21,097 bases of DNA, taken from positions 1 to 21,097 of the forward strand of contig JANYGR010000496.1 in assembly GCA_025359355.1 (NCBI GenBank), read 5' to 3'. How positions within the stretch are numbered: position 1 is the stretch's first letter; the number at the start of each line of letters is the position of its first letter. Under the pieces are notes generated by a model, which saw nothing but the letters and a program-made list of their open reading frames with translations, was not told the origin of the DNA and did not search any database. Source of the DNA: Bacteroidota bacterium (GTDB lineage: Bacteria; Bacteroidota; Bacteroidia; B-17B0; Aurantibacillaceae). The position numbers and the translations under genes are program-made. Of this stretch, positions 1 to 6,901 are shown piece after piece.

Positions 1-46
1 CTAATAATAATTGGAGTATCAAGGCTAAATTATACTTCTCATTTTA

Positions 47-167
47 GGACACCTCTATTAAATGCCTTTTTGTCGTTGAACTTCATTTTTAAAATGCTCA
101 TTTACTTAAGTAAACTGCGCTTTTAAAAATTTGTTCGCCTAAAAAATTCTATTTAATAGAGATGCCC
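47..167. repeat. Long imperfect palindrome, possibly a decayed mobile element
   Basis: The outer arms, 47-63 and 151-167, are reverse complements with two mismatches, and 11 bp (53-63/151-161) match perfectly. Inside them, GAAC at 78-81 pairs with GTTC at 133-136, ATTTTTAAAA at 85-94 pairs with TTTTAAAAAT at 121-130, and the centre TTTACTTAAGTAAA (101-114) is a perfect palindrome. All arms share a centre near 107 with only a 1-bp shift, so the stretch reads as one degenerate palindrome of about 120 bp. It lies 70 bp upstream of the first gene and has no coding potential. It could be a MITE-like element, the remnant of an IS, or a transcribed hairpin. The terminal sequence does not identify a family to me. 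Confidence 0.6.
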
Positions 168-237
168 CCTCTTGTGTAAATTAAATTTTAAACTCAAACT
201 TAAAATTGTAAATTAGCTCTCTTAAAAAAATTACATT

Positions 238-1656
238 TTGCAAAATATCAAAGATTATTTTAATACGCTTGCTTCCAAAAGAAAAGGACGTAGTTTATCC
301 AATTACTATTGGAAAGAAATTACCAACTATTGTAATTATTTTTCGCACGAAGATAGTTCGGTGCTTGAAGTTGGTTGTGGTAGCGGCGATTTATTAGCTG
401 GCATTGCTGGTTCTAAAAAAGTAGGAATTGATTTTAGTGAATCACAAATAGAATGGGCTAAAGAAAAACATAAAGATAAAAATATAGAGTTTTTGGTAAT
501 GGATGCTAATAACATACAACTTACCGAAACATACGATTTCATTATCATTAGCAACATGATTGGTTTTTTGGATGATGTACAAGTCGTATTTGAACAACTA
601 AAAAAAGTATCGCATCCCAATACAAAAATTATTGTACAATATTATAATTCGTTGTGGGAACCTGCTTTAAAATTTGCAGAATTAATTGGTTTAAAAACAA
701 AAACTCCTACTCAAAATTGGTTGAATAGCAAAGACGTTAATAATCTTTTATTTATTGCTGGTTTTGATGTTTACAGAAATACGAAGCGATTTATATTTCC
801 TTTTTACATTCCATTATTGGCTGAGTTATTTAATTTGGTATTAGCTAAGTTCCCTATTTTTAGATTTTTCAGTTTAAATACATACTCCTTTGCAAAGCCT
901 TTACCGGTGAGCAACGAAGCAGATTATAAAACTAAATATTCTACAACGGTTGTTATCCCAGCTCGTAACGAAAGTGGTAATATTGAAAATGCCATTACGC
1001 GTTTACCAAAGTTTGGGAAGCATGTGGAAATTATTTTTATCGAAGGAAATAGTACCGATGATACTTGGGAAAAAATTCAGGAGATTCAACAAAAGTATGC
1101 TTCAACACACGATATTAAAATTGGTCAACAAAAAGGGAAAGGCAAAGGAGATGCTGTGAGAGAGGGTTATAAAATAGCAACAGGAGATATTTTGATGATT
1201 TTAGATGCTGATTTAACGGTGCCACCAGAAGATATTCCTAAATTTTATGATGCGATTGCCGGAAGTAAAGGTGATTTCATTAATGGTACTCGCTTAGTTT
1301 ATCCTATGGATAAAGAAGCCATGCGTTTTTTAAATTTATTAGGAAATCATTTTTTTAGTTGGGCTTTTACTTGGTTATTAGAACAACGCTTTAAAGACAC
1401 GCTTTGCGGAACGAAGGTAATGTTTAGAAAAGACTATGTGAAGCTGACGAAAAACAGAAAATACTTTGGCGAATTTGATCCCTTTGGTGATTTTGATTTG
1501 TTATTTGGCGCACATAAATTGAATCTTAAAATAGTAGAAATTCCTATTCGTTACCGAGAAAGAACTTATGGAAGTACCAATATTTCCCGCTTTAAACACG
1601 GATTGATTTTATTGCGTATGTGCGCTTTCGCTAGTAGAAAATGTAAATTTATTTAA
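238..1656 (+). CDS. Bifunctional SAM-dependent methyltransferase / family 2 glycosyltransferase
   Basis: A two-domain protein of 472 residues. Residues about 1-215 form a class I methyltransferase, with SAM-binding motif I EVGCGSG at 44-50 and the acidic residue of motif II in GIDFSES at 63-69. Residues about 235-472 form a GT-A family 2 glycosyltransferase of the dolichol-phosphate-mannose-synthase type, with VVIPARNESGN at 238-248, GKGDAVREGY at 302-311 and the metal/nucleotide-sugar DAD at 323-325. It probably transfers a sugar to a lipid or other envelope acceptor, and the methyltransferase may modify the same product; the acceptor is unknown. Only a hydrophobic stretch near 185-210 could touch the membrane. 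The start is TTG at 238: an in-frame stop lies at 223-225, no ATG occurs before residue 88, and residue 88 falls inside the methyltransferase. The next gene follows after 9 bp and is probably co-transcribed. Confidence 0.85.
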   Translation: MQNIKDYFNTLASKRKGRSLSNYYWKEITNYCNYFSHEDSSVLEVGCGSGDLLAGIAGSKKVGIDFSESQIEWAKEKHKDKNIEFLVMDANNIQLTETYDFIIISNMIGFLDDVQVVFEQLKKVSHPNTKIIVQYYNSLWEPALKFAELIGLKTKTPTQNWLNSKDVNNLLFIAGFDVYRNTKRFIFPFYIPLLAELFNLVLAKFPIFRFFSLNTYSFAKPLPVSNEADYKTKYSTTVVIPARNESGNIENAITRLPKFGKHVEIIFIEGNSTDDTWEKIQEIQQKYASTHDIKIGQQKGKGKGDAVREGYKIATGDILMILDADLTVPPEDIPKFYDAIAGSKGDFINGTRLVYPMDKEAMRFLNLLGNHFFSWAFTWLLEQRFKDTLCGTKVMFRKDYVKLTKNRKYFGEFDPFGDFDLLFGAHKLNLKIVEIPIRYRERTYGSTNISRFKHGLILLRMCAFASRKCKFI

Positions 1657-1665
1657 TTTATAAAA

Positions 1666-2121
1666 ATGCAAAAGATCTGGATATATACACTGAGCAAGCA
1701 ATTAGCAACCGAACAAGAGTTGGAATTAAAAACGGCCTGTCAAAATTTTGTAAGCACTTGGACGGCGCACGATGTGAGCCTTGATGCATCTTACGAATTA
1801 TACAAACACCGTTTATTGATATTTAAAGTGGATGAAGTAAACTACAATGCCAGCGGTTGCAGTATTGATAAGCAATTGCGCTTAGTGAAAGAATTGGAAC
1901 AAAAATTTGACATTGAATTACTAAATCGTTTGTTGGTAGCTTACGAAACCAATGATGAAATAAATGTGGCAAAAAACACACGTATTGCCGAATTACTTGC
2001 AAATGGGCTTATTACAGAGCATACGTTAGTTTTTGATAACACCATCACCGATGCAAAAGATTTGACATCGAATTGGAAAAAACCTTTAAGTCAAACTTAC
2101 TTAGCTAAGTATTTGGTTTAA
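1666..2121 (+). CDS. Conserved Bacteroidota protein of unknown function (often labelled 'ABC transporter ATPase')
   Basis: A protein of 151 residues with WIYTLSKQLATEQE near the N-terminus, a central NASGCSID segment (about 60-67) and an amphipathic LVKELEQKFDIELLNRL stretch. I recognise it as a small family common in Bacteroidota whose members are often labelled ABC transporter ATPase. That label is not supported here: there is no Walker A glycine-rich loop, no ABC signature and no Walker B, and it is far too short for an ABC ATPase domain. The conserved-looking Cys in the NASGCSID segment could be functional, but no role is known to me. It has no signal peptide or membrane segment, so it is probably cytoplasmic. 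It lies 9 bp after the methyltransferase/glycosyltransferase gene and converges with the minus-strand gene ending at 2129. Confidence 0.8.
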   Translation: MQKIWIYTLSKQLATEQELELKTACQNFVSTWTAHDVSLDASYELYKHRLLIFKVDEVNYNASGCSIDKQLRLVKELEQKFDIELLNRLLVAYETNDEINVAKNTRIAELLANGLITEHTLVFDNTITDAKDLTSNWKKPLSQTYLAKYLV

Positions 2122-2128
2122 GCAATCG

Positions 2129-2770
2129 CTACTGAGTGTTACGAGGTTTGTTTAATTGAATGTTATATGAAATATTCAAAAACAGTGCGTTACCTAATGA
2201 TATACCCTCATCATAATAACCAACTTGTAAGCTATAACCTACACTAGAAAAATTAATTCCAATGTAGTGATTTTTATTTTTCATAGGCTTAATATAAAAA
2301 CCTGTTTCAATAAAAGGTAAAGGATTATTTATAGGACTCATTCTAAATGTATAATCTGCATAATAATCTTTTCCATCGGTGATAATATATTTTTTAGATG
2401 CTGAACCATAGCCGTATCCTATTGATAAATGCCAAGACAAAGGCTTGTTCATATTAGTTGTAAATCCTGCACTTAGAATGCCTTTAGTGATGATGCCGAA
2501 ATTAGTTGTAGGAGCAATGCCACCTTGAACTTTTATAAAAAGGTGTTTAACAGGAGTAATAATATAATTTAAGTTTACTTCTCCTTTATAATCAATATAA
2601 CTAAAAGGAGTGTGGTCTTTATCACCATAACTACCATAGCCCACATCCAAACCTAGTATGTGTTTAAAATTTGTTTTGGGCTTAATGCTTTCTTGCGCGC
2701 TTACAATTAGCGAACTCATTATGAAAATGAAAAGCAATTTAGGTTTTGACATCATATTAAAATTACACAT
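2129..2770 (-). CDS. Probable outer-membrane beta-barrel protein, function unknown
   Basis: A protein of up to 213 residues. A hydrophobic stretch, LLFIFIMSSLIVSA, followed by QES, looks like a Sec signal peptide cleaved after SA. The mature part alternates polar and hydrophobic residues, is rich in Gly, Tyr and Phe (for example GLDVGYGSYG and SIGYGYGSASKKY), and ends with regular beta-like segments, as expected of a small outer-membrane barrel. I assign no family. The first ATG (2770) overlaps the stop of the upstream deacetylase gene by 8 bp, which suggests translational coupling. The tandem ATGs at 2755 and 2752 give a more usual signal-peptide length and are good alternative starts. It is the last gene of the ketosynthase/ACP run. 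Confidence 0.65.
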   Translation of the reverse strand: MCNFNMMSKPKLLFIFIMSSLIVSAQESIKPKTNFKHILGLDVGYGSYGDKDHTPFSYIDYKGEVNLNYIITPVKHLFIKVQGGIAPTTNFGIITKGILSAGFTTNMNKPLSWHLSIGYGYGSASKKYIITDGKDYYADYTFRMSPINNPLPFIETGFYIKPMKNKNHYIGINFSSVGYSLQVGYYDEGISLGNALFLNISYNIQLNKPRNTQ

Positions 2771-3515
2771 TTATGTTTGAAAAGCAATACCCCTTTTCTT
2801 TTATAGCAGGAATAAGGATTTCAAGCAATTGAGGCATATATTCTAAGCGGTCGTGTAATAAAATAATAGAACCAGGTTTTAGTTGAGATACAATACGTTG
2901 TTTTATTTTTTCTATATCATTTGTAGAAGTATCATAGCTTCTGATATTCCAACCGATAGATTGTAAGTTTAATTTTTTAACAGCCTTTGCGATATTAGGA
3001 TTGGTAACACCATACGGCGGACGAAATAATTTTGGACTTGCTTGATAAACATTAATTAATTGCTGACAATGAGCTAAATCATTTGTTACTTTTTTAGTAC
3101 TCCATACATCAAACCAAAAAGCATGTGAGTAACTGTGATTCGCTAATTGATGTCCTTCATTAATTATTTGTTGTAAAACAGATTCGTTCCCCTCTATGTT
3201 TTTTCCAATGACACAAAATAATGCTTTCACATCATGTTTTTTTAAAACCTCTAAAACCTTTGTCGTATTTGGGTTATGAGGGCCATCATCAAAGGTTAAT
3301 ACTACTTTTTTTTCAGTTGTATTTGTCGAGTTGATGGATGTTAAATGAAAATTAAATTGGATAAAATAAGCGCCAAGAGATTGAATAATGAGAAATAAAA
3401 AAAGTAACACTGAGAGAAACCAATAACTCAAATGAAAATTATTTTTAAAAATAAAAAAGGCAATAACGCTAATGAAAAAAATGAGTGTTGTAGGTAAAAA
3501 TTGGTTCTTTAACAT
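2763..3515 (-). CDS. Membrane-anchored polysaccharide deacetylase (CE4/NodB family)
   Basis: A protein of 250 residues with two N-terminal hydrophobic segments (about 8-23 and 30-48) that should anchor it in the inner membrane, followed by a NodB domain from about 68 to 245. The CE4 catalytic motifs are all visible: TFDDGP at 74-79 (D76 as likely base, D77 as metal ligand), HSYSH at 127-131 (metal-binding His), RPPYG at 165-169, and LLHD at 219-222 carrying the late catalytic His221. It should remove N-acetyl or other acyl groups from a glycan or glycolipid on the periplasmic side. It comes next after the ketosynthases in the run, and such deacetylases occur near aryl-polyene/flexirubin-type clusters in Bacteroidota. 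The repeat element begins 4 bp upstream of its ATG, so any leader sequence lies inside that repeat. Confidence 0.88.
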   Translation of the reverse strand: MLKNQFLPTTLIFFISVIAFFIFKNNFHLSYWFLSVLLFLFLIIQSLGAYFIQFNFHLTSINSTNTTEKKVVLTFDDGPHNPNTTKVLEVLKKHDVKALFCVIGKNIEGNESVLQQIINEGHQLANHSYSHAFWFDVWSTKKVTNDLAHCQQLINVYQASPKLFRPPYGVTNPNIAKAVKKLNLQSIGWNIRSYDTSTNDIEKIKQRIVSQLKPGSIILLHDRLEYMPQLLEILIPAIKEKGYCFSNINV

Positions 3516-3518
3516 TTT

Positions 3519-3711
3519 CAGTGGAATTGAGTTAAATAAACTAACATATACATTGGTAATAGTGCGGTAGGCGTGGACGAACGGAGCGAACTACAATTTT
3601 TTCGGTGGCATTGCGAAGGATTTTGTGCGAGAAAAGAATTGGAGTTGGCGTTTGTCCTTGACTTTTGTTTCTTTTGGTCAAGCAAAAGAAAATAAAAAAT
3701 AAATTCCACTG
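3519..3711. repeat. Intergenic repeat element with 10-bp terminal inverted repeats and internal hairpins
   Basis: The block begins with CAGTGGAATT (3519-3528) and ends with its exact reverse complement AATTCCACTG (3702-3711). It fills almost all of the gap between the ketosynthase stop (3736) and the deacetylase ATG (3515). The middle (about 3561-3660) is clearly more GC-rich than its surroundings. Near the right end two competing hairpins can form: CTTGAC/GTCAAG (3657-3662/3677-3682) and TTTCTTTTG/CAAAAGAAA (3668-3676/3683-3691). From memory, this CTTTTG-rich hairpin resembles intergenic sequence dispersed in many bacterial genomes. An open frame of 74 codons on the minus strand (3518-3742) is low-complexity and is not believed to be a gene. 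No clear target duplication is visible. Confidence 0.6.
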
Positions 3712-3735
3712 TCTTTGTCGAAGAGCTTAAAAATT

Positions 3736-4797
3736 TTAGCATTGACTAACTAACATAAACGAATAATTAACGCCACCATATTGATTAATGACGAGCACAT
3801 ATTTAATGTGCTTAGGCTCTGAACCAGCAATAACAATAGATTGAGGCAATTGTTGTTTTTGAATTAATTTAGTAGCCACCCACATAGCAAATGCTGATGC
3901 TGTATAAAATTCGCCACACAAATTTTTGAAACTAGCAATTGCTGTGTCGGTTGTTAGTTTTGGAAGTAAGTCATTCAGGTATTTATCAAAATGTTGATTG
4001 CCGCAAAAGCCCATCAACGTTACATCTATATCAGATAGGGTTAAGTTGTGTAGTTTTAAAAATGCGGTTAATTTTTCAAAAATATCTTCCGAAGTTTTTG
4101 GTTTATAAAGCGTTTTAATGCCTTCAATAGCCGCTATACTTTTATCTGATTTATATTTAGACAATAAAAAGAAAGCAGAGCCTTCGCTCAATTGCACGCC
4201 ATTACTGGTTGATTGATGGATAGGTTTAGTTGTATCTTGAAGTTCTAATTTATGAGCACGTCTATTAAGTGTTACAAAATTTGGTGTATGCTCATCGATA
4301 CCACCCACTAAAATAGTTTCTTTTCCTTCTTCAAAAAGCATTAAGGCATCGAGTACACAACTTTCAAAAGAAAAACCTCTGTGCACATACGTAAAATTAT
4401 AATCATGGCATTTCATAATCAAGGCTATTTGAGAGCCTACCGTGTTATGCGTTGATTGAATAAAAGAAGTTGGAGTTAAAAATTGCTCGTTATTGTCAAG
4501 CATGGCTAATAAAAAGCGCTCGCTGTCTTCAAAACAACCCAAGCCTGTTCCGGTAATAATCGCATCTACTTTTTTAGCGTCCGCATGTATAATAGCCAAA
4601 TTAGCAGTTGTAACACCCATCTTAATGGCTCGTCCCATACGACGGATTAAATTAGGAGCAATATGATCTTTATAAGATGGCTCTATCGCAGAAAAATAAT
4701 CGCCATTGGCAGGTGTAATCGAATCAAAAAACCAAGAATCATCAATGGTGTTTTGAGCAGATATACAACTGATGCCGTTTATGTATGCTTTAGTCAT
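3736..4797 (-). CDS. Chain-length-factor-like ketosynthase homologue without catalytic residues
   Basis: A protein of 353 residues from the ATG at 4797, with the thiolase/ketosynthase fold (GTGLGCFED near 83-91, QSTHNTVGSQIAL near 114-125). The three catalytic positions are lost. By my alignment with the neighbouring active enzyme, the nucleophile Cys corresponds to Glu145 in GFSFES, the first His motif (HGTGT) is replaced by GFCGN, and the second (GHT) by GEF in KNLCGEFYT. It probably forms a heterodimer with the active ketosynthase encoded just upstream, like KS/chain-length-factor pairs of type II polyketide and aryl-polyene systems. Start choice: an ATG at 4851 exists but would overlap the upstream gene by 47 bp and adds 18 residues before the conserved start. 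The ATG at 4797 lies 7 bp after the upstream stop. Confidence 0.8.
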   Translation of the reverse strand: MTKAYINGISCISAQNTIDDSWFFDSITPANGDYFSAIEPSYKDHIAPNLIRRMGRAIKMGVTTANLAIIHADAKKVDAIITGTGLGCFEDSERFLLAMLDNNEQFLTPTSFIQSTHNTVGSQIALIMKCHDYNFTYVHRGFSFESCVLDALMLFEEGKETILVGGIDEHTPNFVTLNRRAHKLELQDTTKPIHQSTSNGVQLSEGSAFFLLSKYKSDKSIAAIEGIKTLYKPKTSEDIFEKLTAFLKLHNLTLSDIDVTLMGFCGNQHFDKYLNDLLPKLTTDTAIASFKNLCGEFYTASAFAMWVATKLIQKQQLPQSIVIAGSEPKHIKYVLVINQYGGVNYSFMLVSQC

Positions 4798-4804
4798 GCG
4801 TAGA

Positions 4805-5998
4805 TTATACTTTTTTAAATAAGAGTGATGAACAATTTCCTCCAAAACCAAAAGAGTTTGAAAGCACTGTATTAATAGGTGTTTTCAGTAATTCGGTAAC
4901 AGGAGTTAAATTTAAAGAAGCAATGGGTGTTGTAAAATTTAAGTTCGGAAATATCGTTTGATGTTGTAAGGATAGAACAGAAATAACAGCTTCAATGCTT
5001 GCAGCAGCTGCTAAGGTATGTCCTGTATAGGCTTTCGTTGAACTAAATTTAGGAACTTGATTGCCAAACACGGCAACAGTTGCCATGCCTTCTGATAAAT
5101 CATTGTTTGGCGTGCCAGTGCCGTGCATATTGATGTAATCTACTTGGGATGGTTGTAACCCGCTCATCGCTATTGCTTGCTGAATGGCTAATGTAGCTCC
5201 ATAACCCTCAGGTGATGATGCTGTTTGATGATAAGCATCGTTGGCATTAGCATACCCTATAATTTCAGTTAGTGGTGTTCCTTTTCTTTTTAGCAATGCG
5301 TCTTCTCCTTCAATTACAAGGAAAGCAGCGCCTTCGCCTAAGTTTAATCCTTTACGATTTTCATCAAAAGGCTTGCACCATTCTCTGTCTAAAATCATTA
5401 AGGTATTAAATCCATTGAAGGTAAATTTTGATAAAGCATCAACGCCTCCAACAACTACCCTGTCTAATTGCCCATGTTTAATCATTCTGCAACCTAACAT
5501 AATAGCATTGGCTGCCGACGAACAAGCGGTAGAAATGGTTGTTACATAATCTACATTACCAATATAATCAGCAATGCGTTCTGTGCTATCGCCACAATCG
5601 TGGGTATCAATCACGCTTAAGTGATCTGTTTTTTCAAATAATTCTTTGTAGTATAACTCTGTAATTCCCATTCCGGCAACGGTTGTAGAGGATATCAATC
5701 CTGTACGCAAGCCATCTTTGGTGTCAATCCCCGAATGGATAACCGCTTCTTTTGCTGCTATCATAGCGAGGTATGTATTTCGGTTGTATTCGGGATTGGA
5801 ATCTTTTACTAAATCAGCTAAGTCTTTATTTGATAAATTAATTTCACCAGCTAAAAATTCGTCTTTGTAACGAGTGGTTAAATGATTAATTTTTCCTATC
5901 CCTGTTTTTGATTGAGATAGAGATAGCAAGCCTTCCGACACCGTGTTACCAAGTGCCGTAATCATACCTAATCCTGTAATATAAACTCGCTGCGACAA
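4805..5998 (-). CDS. Beta-ketoacyl-ACP synthase, FabF/KAS-II type, active
   Basis: A ketosynthase of 397 residues that should condense an acyl chain with malonyl-ACP (decarboxylative Claisen condensation) in the cytoplasm. The whole Cys-His-His set is present: Cys159 in STACSSA, His292 in MHGTGT, His327 in TGHTLA with the accompanying Lys322. The GFGGNC loop near the C-terminus is also intact. It follows the ACP gene by 6 bp and precedes the catalytically dead homologue, which is the usual order for a KS/chain-length-factor pair. The start is TTG at 5998: there is no upstream ATG, the first internal Met is residue 12, and the conserved RVYITGLG strand begins at residue 4. It is a secondary-metabolite-type enzyme rather than an obvious housekeeping FabF, judging by the cluster. 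Confidence 0.9.
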   Translation of the reverse strand: MSQRVYITGLGMITALGNTVSEGLLSLSQSKTGIGKINHLTTRYKDEFLAGEINLSNKDLADLVKDSNPEYNRNTYLAMIAAKEAVIHSGIDTKDGLRTGLISSTTVAGMGITELYYKELFEKTDHLSVIDTHDCGDSTERIADYIGNVDYVTTISTACSSAANAIMLGCRMIKHGQLDRVVVGGVDALSKFTFNGFNTLMILDREWCKPFDENRKGLNLGEGAAFLVIEGEDALLKRKGTPLTEIIGYANANDAYHQTASSPEGYGATLAIQQAIAMSGLQPSQVDYINMHGTGTPNNDLSEGMATVAVFGNQVPKFSSTKAYTGHTLAAAASIEAVISVLSLQHQTIFPNLNFTTPIASLNLTPVTELLKTPINTVLSNSFGFGGNCSSLLFKKV

Positions 5999-6004
5999 AA
6001 TAGA

Positions 6005-6262
6005 TTATCCTTTTCCTTGTGCTTTAATATATTCGGCCATGGTGCGTAAAGATTGGAAAATAACTTTACCATCTTTCGGGTCTTCTATTTTAATACCATA
6101 ATGTTTTTCCAATAATACAATAAGCTCCAATGCATCAATAGAATCAAGGCCTAAACCTTCGCCAAATAATGGAGAATCGGCACTTACTTCATCAGGATTA
6201 ACCTCTGCTAAATTAAGTTGTTCGATAATTTGTTTTTTTAATTTTTCGATTAATGCGTCCAT
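6005..6262 (-). CDS. Acyl carrier protein
   Basis: A small acidic protein of 85 residues with the four-helix ACP pattern. The phosphopantetheine attachment site is Ser41 in LGLDSIDALEL, the classic DSL/DSI motif at the start of helix II. The following LIVLLEKHYGIKI and MAEYIKAQ segments fit helices II-IV. After modification by a phosphopantetheinyl transferase, encoded elsewhere, it would carry the growing acyl chain between the ketosynthases in this run. Its ATG overlaps the end of the upstream half-ketosynthase gene by 13 bp, suggesting translational coupling, and the FabF-type ketosynthase follows 6 bp later. Its context marks it as a pathway-specific ACP rather than the fatty acid AcpP, which is usually beside fabF and rnc. 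Confidence 0.93.
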   Translation of the reverse strand: MDALIEKLKKQIIEQLNLAEVNPDEVSADSPLFGEGLGLDSIDALELIVLLEKHYGIKIEDPKDGKVIFQSLRTMAEYIKAQGKG

Positions 6263-6897
6263 GATGTTTGATTATATAATTGGTTAACAGTTGATTGATT
6301 AAGAGGTTTAAAAATAGCATTTTTATTTAAATATTCTCCGTTTTCCACTAAAAAAATAAAGGCTTCGTAGTTGTCGCCATCTACATCAACCCAACCAACA
6401 ATAGCTGCTTCAGCATATTGATTGAGGAGTATCTCTGCATAATTTACTAAAAGCTGAGCGTCCATTTTTTCAGCTACAAAAAAGGCATTTTCTCCAGTGA
6501 GCTTGTGTTTAATGGCTATTTCACCAATAACAATGTTTGGTAAGGTATATACAAATACCGTTGGTGATGGAAAATAATTTAATTTATCAGCGATTGATGC
6601 TTGGTATTGCCTATCTGTTTCTAAGCTAGATGCGGAGTTAGACAGTATGATGGCTGTTTTATTTAACGGAGCGTTTGTTAAAAATGCATTATGTTGTAAT
6701 GCAAATTCCGTGCATAATAATCCTAATTTGCATTGCGCATCCATTTTGTGAAACTTGGGATAGCTTATCCCCAGTGACTTGTAGGCTTCTGATAAAAATT
6801 CAGACAAGCTGTGTGTAGGCTCAGTTTTGAATATTAATTCACCATTAACAGCTACCTGATGATGTTTAATATGTGCGTATGATGTGATGATATTCAT
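6250..6897 (-). CDS. Half-length ketosynthase-like protein (Ketoacyl-synt_2 type)
   Basis: A protein of 215 residues that resembles only the N-terminal half of the ketosynthase fold. It has a strand plus loop TAIILSNSASSLETD (about 81-95), the FPSPTVFVYTLPNIVIGEIA segment that matches the dimer/substrate region of ketosynthases, and AAIVGWVDVD (about 163-172) corresponding to the VVGGVD strand of active enzymes. The nucleophile Cys is absent (ENAFFVAEK takes its place), and the C-terminal half with the two catalytic His residues does not exist. It matches my memory of the short beta-ketoacyl-synthase N-terminal family found in aryl-polyene and flexirubin-type clusters, whose biochemical role is not clear to me. 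It may be a structural or chain-length partner. It is coupled to the ACP gene by a 13-bp overlap. Confidence 0.7.
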   Translation of the reverse strand: MNIITSYAHIKHHQVAVNGELIFKTEPTHSLSEFLSEAYKSLGISYPKFHKMDAQCKLGLLCTEFALQHNAFLTNAPLNKTAIILSNSASSLETDRQYQASIADKLNYFPSPTVFVYTLPNIVIGEIAIKHKLTGENAFFVAEKMDAQLLVNYAEILLNQYAEAAIVGWVDVDGDNYEAFIFLVENGEYLNKNAIFKPLNQSTVNQLYNQTSWTH

Positions 6898-6901
6898 GCT
6901 T

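Noticed and set aside
336..1159. Frames of 94 (minus) and 69 (plus) codons inside the methyltransferase/glycosyltransferase gene
   Set aside because: Both lie wholly inside a recognised two-domain protein and match nothing.
3518..3742. 74-codon open frame on the minus strand between the deacetylase and the dead ketosynthase
   Set aside because: It is a translation of the repeat element with its hairpins; the composition is low-complexity and it overlaps the ketosynthase stop.
5241..5549. 102-codon plus-strand frame
   Set aside because: It is antisense to the active ketosynthase at 4805-5998; no independent support.
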